DNA from: Allobutyricicoccus pentlandensis
Lineage (GTDB): Bacteria; Bacillota; Clostridia; Oscillospirales; QAMX01
Length of the DNA stretch: 10,356 bases
Assembly (NCBI GenBank): GCA_904398645.1
Contig: CAJFPH010000095.1
Span: 1 to 10,356 of the forward strand
Direction: 5' to 3'
Positions 6,886 through 10,356 of this stretch are shown here, one piece after another. Within the stretch, counting starts at the first letter, position 1; every line of letters starts with the position of its first letter. Under the pieces are notes generated by a model. The model did no database searches. It was not told the origin of the DNA and worked only from the letters and a program-made list of their open reading frames with translations. Both the position numbers and the translations under genes were made by a program.

Positions 6886-7539
6886 TTAGCCTTCCTTTCG
6901 GACAGCTTCATACTTGCGCCGGATGCGCTGGACCGCATTGTCAATAGACTTCATGGATCGGCGTAATTCCAAAGCCATCTCGTGATAGGAAAGTCCGTTC
7001 AGATAGAGGGTCAGGACATGCTGCTCAAATTCAGACAGCGTACGAAGAAATTCAGTTTCAAGACGTTTACGCTCATCTCGATCAATGATTAACGTCTCTG
7101 GGTCCTGTTCCGCCAAGGGGAGTGCGGTTCCATCCTCGGATACTATTTGGTCAATTGAAAGCGAGTCATTCAAAATGTGGTTGTTTTTATTCTGCGCGGA
7201 GCGAACCGCGCTGATGATACTCCTGCGTATACAAAGAACTGCAAAGGTTTTAAAGGATGCCTTCTCGGAATTGTAACTACGAATAGCAGAAAGAAGACCC
7301 AACATGCCCTCTTGGATCAAATCCTCGCTGTCTCCACCTTCTAAAAAATAGGGACGGGCACATGCTCTGACAACACGAGTATACCTTCTAATCAGCGTAT
7401 CCTGGGCAGTCAAATCACCTTTTTTAAGCGCAGCAAATAATGTTTCATCCGACATCGACTCGTATTTTTCAGCTGCGCTGCTTACAGGAGGATTCTTACT
7501 GTTATACATGTGTTTTTGGGTGATATCACAATTGTTCAT
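6886..7539 (-). CDS. sigH: SigH-like sporulation/transition-state RNA polymerase sigma factor
   Basis: 217 residues if started at 7539. Region 2 is clear: ARPYFLEGGDSEDLIQEGML (residues 61-80), then SFKTFAVLCIRRSIISAVRS, which closely follows SigH of Bacillus and clostridia. Region 4 is LSYHEMALELRRSMKSIDNA (183-202), the helix-turn-helix for the -35 box. SigH drives early sporulation, competence or stationary genes in spore formers (family knowledge). The start is uncertain. The longest frame begins at 7551, but that ATG lies inside a near-consensus -10 box, so it could not be translated from that promoter. The ATG at 7539 has only AGG directly before it, and ATGs at 7509 and 7455 have weak or no ribosome sites. 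It follows ruvB by about 100 nt and has its own promoter. Confidence 0.87.
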   Translation of the reverse strand: MNNCDITQKHMYNSKNPPVSSAAEKYESMSDETLFAALKKGDLTAQDTLIRRYTRVVRACARPYFLEGGDSEDLIQEGMLGLLSAIRSYNSEKASFKTFAVLCIRRSIISAVRSAQNKNNHILNDSLSIDQIVSEDGTALPLAEQDPETLIIDRDERKRLETEFLRTLSEFEQHVLTLYLNGLSYHEMALELRRSMKSIDNAVQRIRRKYEAVRKEG

Positions 7540-7549
7540 CCTGTTCGAC

Positions 7550-7578
7550 ATTATAAACGCAAGTCATTAAAAAGTCAA
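7550..7578 (-). promoter_or_regulatory. Near-consensus promoter of the sigH-like gene
   Basis: On the minus strand, TTGACT (7578-7573), exactly 17 bp, then TATAAT (7555-7550), 11 of 12 consensus bases. The last two bases of the -10 box are the A and T of the upstream-most ATG (7551-7549). Transcription would start about 7545-7543, just before the ATG at 7539. Confidence 0.75.
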
Positions 7579-7653
7579 TAGGTTCGTTAATAATTTGTTA
7601 ATATCGCCAGAAATTTCTTCTATTTACAGACAATTTGCACAGAAAAATCGAAA

Positions 7654-8691
7654 TTACAAATCAAAAACCTGCTGTCCACTGTAAGGAATATGTAGATGGT
7701 CATATGCCGCTTGCGTCGCGCAACGGCCGCGCTGCGTTCTGGAAAGGAATCCGATTTGCAGCAGATACGGCTCATACACATCTTCAATGGTAACGGCTTC
7801 TTCGCCAACTGTTGCAGCAAGCGTTTCAATGCCGACAGGACCTCCTCCATATGTCGTTATAATTGTTTGGAGTATTTGCCGGTCAATATTGTCGAGTCCA
7901 AGCTGATCTACATCAAGCGCAGCGAGAGCCTGATCCGCCACCTCGCGAGTGATGCGCCCATCCGAACGTACTTGCGCGAAATCACGCACACGGCGCAGCA
8001 TACGGTTTGCAATGCGTGGCGTGCCGCGAGAACGTTTCGCAATTTCATAGGCGCCTTCAGGCGCAATGGGAACGCTTAGAATCTCAGCAGAACGCGTAAC
8101 AATTGTCATCAATTCCTTTGGCGAATAAAGCTCAAGCCGGAGAATAACGCCAAAGCGGTCACGCATTGGCGCTGTAAGCTGTCCGGCGCGGGTTGTTGCA
8201 CCGATCAGGGTGAATGGCTTGAGATCGAGGCGTATGGAACGCGCGGACGGCCCCTTGCCAAGAATAATATCCAGCGCGAAATCTTCCATTGCCGGATAGA
8301 GGACTTCTTCGGCGCTGCGGTTCAACCGGTGAATTTCATCCACAAAAAGAATGTCGCCGGTATTCAGGCTTGTCAAAAGTGCAGCGAGATCTCCAGGCTT
8401 TTCAATGGCAGGTCCCGACGTAATGCGGATGTTGACGCCCATCTCGTTTGCAATGATGCTGGCGAGCGTCGTTTTCCCGAGGCCCGGAGGCCCGTAAAGC
8501 AACACATGATCCAGCGCCTCCGTACGGGCACGCGCAGCCTCTATAAACACTTTTAAATTGTCTTTGACCTTATCCTGGCCAATAAATTCGTCAAGCCGGC
8601 GGGGTCGCAGGCTGCCTTCCATCTCGTCCTCCAGACGCGGGGAAGTCGAAATAATTCGTTCTTCGTTTTGATCCTCAAATTCAATGCTCAT
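7654..8691 (-). CDS. ruvB: RuvB, Holliday junction branch-migration ATPase
   Basis: 345 residues from the ATG at 8691 (MSIEFEDQNEE), with TGAGGA 5 nt upstream. A GTG at 8724 would add 11 residues with a poorer ribosome site. The AAA+ core is complete: Walker A GPPGLGKTT (67-75), Walker B ILFVDEIHR (114-122), sensor block IGATTRAG (163-170) and the PMRDRFG arginine-finger region (175-181). The sensor-2 segment RGTPRIANR and the C-terminal winged-helix block (TYGGGPVGIETLAATVGEE) follow. Hexamers of RuvB, loaded by RuvA, pump DNA through the Holliday junction during recombinational repair. Length fits the family (about 335-345). It is the third gene of ruvC-ruvA-ruvB, with an 87-bp gap after ruvA holding phased DnaA-box-like repeats. 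Confidence 0.97.
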   Translation of the reverse strand: MSIEFEDQNEERIISTSPRLEDEMEGSLRPRRLDEFIGQDKVKDNLKVFIEAARARTEALDHVLLYGPPGLGKTTLASIIANEMGVNIRITSGPAIEKPGDLAALLTSLNTGDILFVDEIHRLNRSAEEVLYPAMEDFALDIILGKGPSARSIRLDLKPFTLIGATTRAGQLTAPMRDRFGVILRLELYSPKELMTIVTRSAEILSVPIAPEGAYEIAKRSRGTPRIANRMLRRVRDFAQVRSDGRITREVADQALAALDVDQLGLDNIDRQILQTIITTYGGGPVGIETLAATVGEEAVTIEDVYEPYLLQIGFLSRTQRGRCATQAAYDHLHIPYSGQQVFDL

Positions 8692-8716
8692 GCGTTTCCT
8701 CACAAGGCGGGGAAAG

Positions 8717-8746
8717 ATATCCACAGCTTTCCACAGGTTTTACACA
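8717..8746 (+). repeat. Three phased DnaA-box-like repeats upstream of ruvB
   Basis: ATATCCACA (8717-8725), CTTTCCACA (8727-8735) and TTTTACACA (8738-8746) resemble the DnaA-box consensus TTWTNCACA; the third fits it fully and the first two differ at one position each. They start 10 and 11 bp apart, so they face the same side of the helix. They lie in the ruvA-ruvB gap. Binding is not shown; it may be chance in a CCACA-rich stretch. Confidence 0.35.
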
Positions 8747-8778
8747 ATAAAAACTGATTAATGCCAAAACAAAAATCA

Positions 8779-9381
8779 TCAACGCGCAAGTTGCCTCAAT
8801 GCTGCACGGATCATTTCTTCGACGTTCATCTCGGCTGGATCACAACCGCGCAAAGCGGCAGAGGCCTCCGCAGGGGAATAACCAAGCACCTGAAGCGCCA
8901 TTCGCGCTTCATCCAGTGCGTTTCCGCCCGGCAGAGCGGTATCCGGCAAAAAGGTCTCCGCGTTTTCGCGATTTTTCAGCTGACCTTTCAACTTATCTTT
9001 TAATTCGAGGATAATTCGTTGGGCCAACTTTTTTCCAACACCGGGAACCGCAGTCAGTGCGCGTTCGTCATCTCCCAGCACAGCTATGGCAAAGCGTTCC
9101 GGAGAAAGAGATGAAAGAATAGAAAGCCCTACCTTCATGCCTACACCGGAAATCCCAACCAGCTTCAAAAAGCAATTGCGCTCCTCAATATCCGCAAAAC
9201 CATAGATCTCCATGGCGTCTTCACGGACATTCAGATGCGTATAAAGACGAGCCTTTTGCCCCTGCTTGATACGTGCCTGCGTCATAGTCGTCACATGACA
9301 TAGATACCCGACGCCGCCGCAGTCAATGACAGCAATAAAGGGTTCCATATGAGCGACAATACCCTCTAAATAGTAAAACAT
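8779..9381 (-). CDS. ruvA: RuvA, Holliday junction-binding subunit
   Basis: 200 residues, matching the family (about 200). The N-terminal OB-fold domain starts MFYYLEGIVAHMEP and contains the LNVREDAMEIYGF block, whose Glu54 and Asp55 form the acidic pin at the junction centre. Two helix-hairpin-helix motifs follow: LVGISGVGMKVGLSIL and LTAVPGVGKKLAQRIILEL. The C-terminal domain (ALDEARMALQVLGYSPAEA onward) is the RuvB-binding part. The tetramer holds the four-way junction flat and loads RuvB rings. The AAGGAG ribosome site overlaps the ruvC stop codon (TAA at 9393-9391), so translation is closely linked to ruvC. Confidence 0.97.
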   Translation of the reverse strand: MFYYLEGIVAHMEPFIAVIDCGGVGYLCHVTTMTQARIKQGQKARLYTHLNVREDAMEIYGFADIEERNCFLKLVGISGVGMKVGLSILSSLSPERFAIAVLGDDERALTAVPGVGKKLAQRIILELKDKLKGQLKNRENAETFLPDTALPGGNALDEARMALQVLGYSPAEASAALRGCDPAEMNVEEMIRAALRQLAR

Positions 9382-9390
9382 AAAAACTCC

Positions 9391-9879
9391 TTAATAGGCA
9401 GAAAGGATAGACGTGGCAGACTGCGCGTGACAGAGCGCAATGGCAAGCGCGTCTGCCGCATCGTCCGGCTTTGGGATGGAAGGAAGGTTAAGCAGCACGC
9501 GTGTCATCTCCATCACCTGCTGTTTTTCTGCACGGCCATATCCAACGACAGCCTGTTTGACCTGCAACGGCGTATATTCAAAAACCGGCACGTGGTGCTG
9601 CGTGCAGGCCAGAAGGATAACCCCTCGCGCCTGCGCGACATAAATTGCAGTGGTTGTGTTTGTATTAAAAAAGAGCTCTTCAATTGCAGCAGCGTCGGGA
9701 CGATAGGCGTCGAGCAGGACCCCCATGTCCTCATAGATTGCCGCAAGCCGTTCTGGCATGGGCGTGTGGGCCTCAGTTCGAATGGCTCCGTGGCGTAGTT
9801 CACGGCTTCGCGTACCATCAGACTGAAGGATACCGAACCCAACTATGGCATATCCGGGATCTAGACCAAGAACAGTCAC
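9391..9879 (-). CDS. ruvC: RuvC, Holliday junction resolvase
   Basis: 162 residues from the GTG at 9879. AGGTGAGG (9894-9887) lies 7 nt before it, a better distance than the TTG at 9882 that would add one residue. The protein opens MTVLGLDPGYAIVGFG. The four acidic catalytic residues of the RNase H-like fold are all present: Asp7, Glu67 (in AAIEELFFN), and Asp140 and Asp143 (in KPDDAADALAIA). It cuts two opposing strands of the Holliday junction in concert with RuvAB. It is the first gene of the ruvCAB operon, with a good promoter at 9947-9919; yebC, often found just upstream in other bacteria, is absent here. Confidence 0.97.
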   Translation of the reverse strand: MTVLGLDPGYAIVGFGILQSDGTRSRELRHGAIRTEAHTPMPERLAAIYEDMGVLLDAYRPDAAAIEELFFNTNTTTAIYVAQARGVILLACTQHHVPVFEYTPLQVKQAVVGYGRAEKQQVMEMTRVLLNLPSIPKPDDAADALAIALCHAQSATSILSAY

Positions 9880-9918
9880 CAAAAAACCTCACCTGTAAAA
9901 ATCTCAAATTTTCACTTT

Positions 9919-9947
9919 ATTTTATACCAAATTACGCCGGGAGTCAA
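9919..9947 (-). promoter_or_regulatory. Promoter of the ruvCAB operon
   Basis: On the minus strand, TTGACT (9947-9942), 17 bp, then TAAAAT (9924-9919). The predicted start near 9912 gives a leader of about 33 nt before the GTG at 9879. No obvious LexA-type operator (GAACnnnnGTTC or similar) is seen around it. Confidence 0.72.
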
Positions 9948-10125
9948 GCAAAAGAGAACATTTGTTTTTTGTAAATAAGCTATTTGAAAATTCAGACTGT
10001 AATAATATCTAACTAAAATTCAAATCTTTCGTATGAATTTAAGTGTATGGGGCGCCACCGGCTACGTGTAATGGCCATAATCAATTGATGGAATAGGCGT
10101 CTTTAAATATTACCTGGAAAAAGGA

Positions 10126-10239
10126 ATGGCGTTATCGGCTATTTTAATAATGGCACAACTGCTTGTCCAAATAATAATTGGCTTTTATGATACATATCGA
10201 CAAATAACGACTTTTATGATATATTTTACATATAGTTAA
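10126..10239 (+). CDS. Possible 37-residue hydrophobic small protein (doubtful)
   Basis: The frame from the ATG at 10126 gives MALSAILIMAQLLVQIIIGF and then a polar stretch with DTYRQ, ending at TAA 10237-10239. One membrane helix of about 18-20 residues is plausible. AAGGA touches the ATG directly, too close for a good ribosome site, although GGAAA lies 5 nt upstream. The frame stays open upstream to 10081, so it could also be a relic of a longer gene. It overlaps the direct repeats and the candidate promoter of the next gene, and chance hydrophobic frames are common in AT-rich DNA. I do not recognise a family. Confidence 0.2.
   Translation: MALSAILIMAQLLVQIIIGFYDTYRQITTFMIYFTYS
10182..10221 (+). 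repeat. 11-bp direct repeat upstream of the right-edge gene
   Basis: CTTTTATGATA occurs at 10182-10192 and again at 10211-10221, 29 bp apart. TACATAT also occurs twice (10191-10197, 10227-10233). The second 11-mer overlaps the candidate -10 box, as expected for a regulator site or a small duplication. Confidence 0.5.
10197..10225 (+). promoter_or_regulatory. Candidate promoter of the right-edge gene
   Basis: TCGACA (10197-10202), 17 bp, then TATATT (10220-10225). An overlapping alternative is CGACTT (10208-10213), 17 bp, TATAGT (10231-10236). Either would give a leader of about 40-50 nt. Confidence 0.45.
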
Positions 10240-10282
10240 ATTCTTACTCATAAAACATGTAACGAAAGAGGAGGAATGCTTT

Positions 10283-10356
10283 ATGAAAAACCGTCAAATT
10301 ATGTGGCGCAAGCTGTCGAAAGTGATTCTGGCGTTTATGCTGATGGTACTATTCTC
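10283..10356 (+). CDS. Start of an exported protein gene (cut by right edge)
   Basis: Only 24 codons are visible. The ATG at 10283 follows the strong ribosome site AGAGGAGG (10267-10274) with 8 nt between. The peptide MKNRQIMWRKLSKVILAFML is followed by more hydrophobic residues, a classic Sec signal peptide with a basic n-region (Lys2, Arg4, Arg9, Lys10, Lys13) and a hydrophobic core. The cleavage site and the mature protein lie outside the window, so whether it is secreted, a lipoprotein or membrane-anchored cannot be said. No function can be given. Confidence 0.75.
   Translation, partial: MKNRQIMWRKLSKVILAFMLMVLF

Larger units (their letters stand above)
9948..10282. other. AT-rich intergenic stretch without a recognised gene
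   Basis: About 335 bp between the ruvC promoter and the last gene. It contains many short A/T runs, a small GC-richer island at about 10050-10075, an 11-bp direct repeat and a candidate promoter at its right end. One open frame (10081-10239, first ATG 10126) would encode a 37-residue hydrophobic peptide from that ATG. I see no tRNA, riboswitch or terminator that I can defend. Confidence 0.6.

Noticed and set aside
8692..8724. GTG at 8724 as the ruvB start
   Set aside because: The extra 11 residues are not typical of RuvB, and the ATG at 8691 has the better-placed ribosome site.
10033..10071. Short frame MNLSVWGATGYV resembling the GATGYVG nucleotide-binding start of ArgC-like reductases
   Set aside because: Stops after 12 codons, has no ribosome site and no continuation in another frame; most likely chance.
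1..10356. A new defence, toxin or mobile system across the window
   Set aside because: All sizeable genes fall into known housekeeping or common clostridial families; there are no transposase, integrase, phage or CRISPR signatures.

Overview
This is an ordinary chromosomal housekeeping segment of a low-to-mid-GC, Gram-positive-type bacterium, most likely Bacillota of class Clostridia. The reasons are a SigH-type sporulation sigma factor, a small CxxC zinc-ribbon protein of a kind common in clostridia, strong AGGAGG-like ribosome sites, mixed ATG/GTG starts, and repeated TTGAC-type promoters with 17-bp spacers. I cannot name the genus.

Left part (1-2652). A metallo-beta-lactamase-fold hydrolase gene runs off the left edge on the minus strand. 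It is divergent from a plus-strand cyclase-family (kynurenine-formamidase-like) hydrolase gene. Next comes a minus-strand two-gene operon: a stand-alone protein resembling the 2-oxoacid dehydrogenase E2 catalytic domain, coupled through an ATGA overlap to a NUDIX hydrolase. The operon's promoter overlaps one arm of an 8-bp inverted repeat.

Centre (2653-6485). An RluA-family pseudouridine synthase and a YgiQ-family radical SAM protein form a tight plus-strand pair closed by a clear intrinsic terminator. A separately promoted cytidylate-kinase-like gene follows. A strong hairpin then separates it from the convergent minus-strand genes.

Right part (6486-10356). On the minus strand, in transcription order, lie ruvC-ruvA-ruvB (the complete Holliday junction branch-migration and resolution set), the sigH-like sigma factor with its own near-consensus promoter, and the zinc-ribbon protein. 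Upstream of ruvC is about 400 bp of AT-rich DNA with no convincing gene but with short direct repeats. It leads to the start of a plus-strand gene for an exported protein cut by the right edge.

I found no mobile element, CRISPR array, rRNA or tRNA, and no evidence of a new multi-gene system. The points worth a second look are small: the sigH promoter overlapping the first ATG, the E2-like protein without its catalytic histidine, phased DnaA-box-like repeats before ruvB, two unexplained inverted repeats, and the repeats at the right end.
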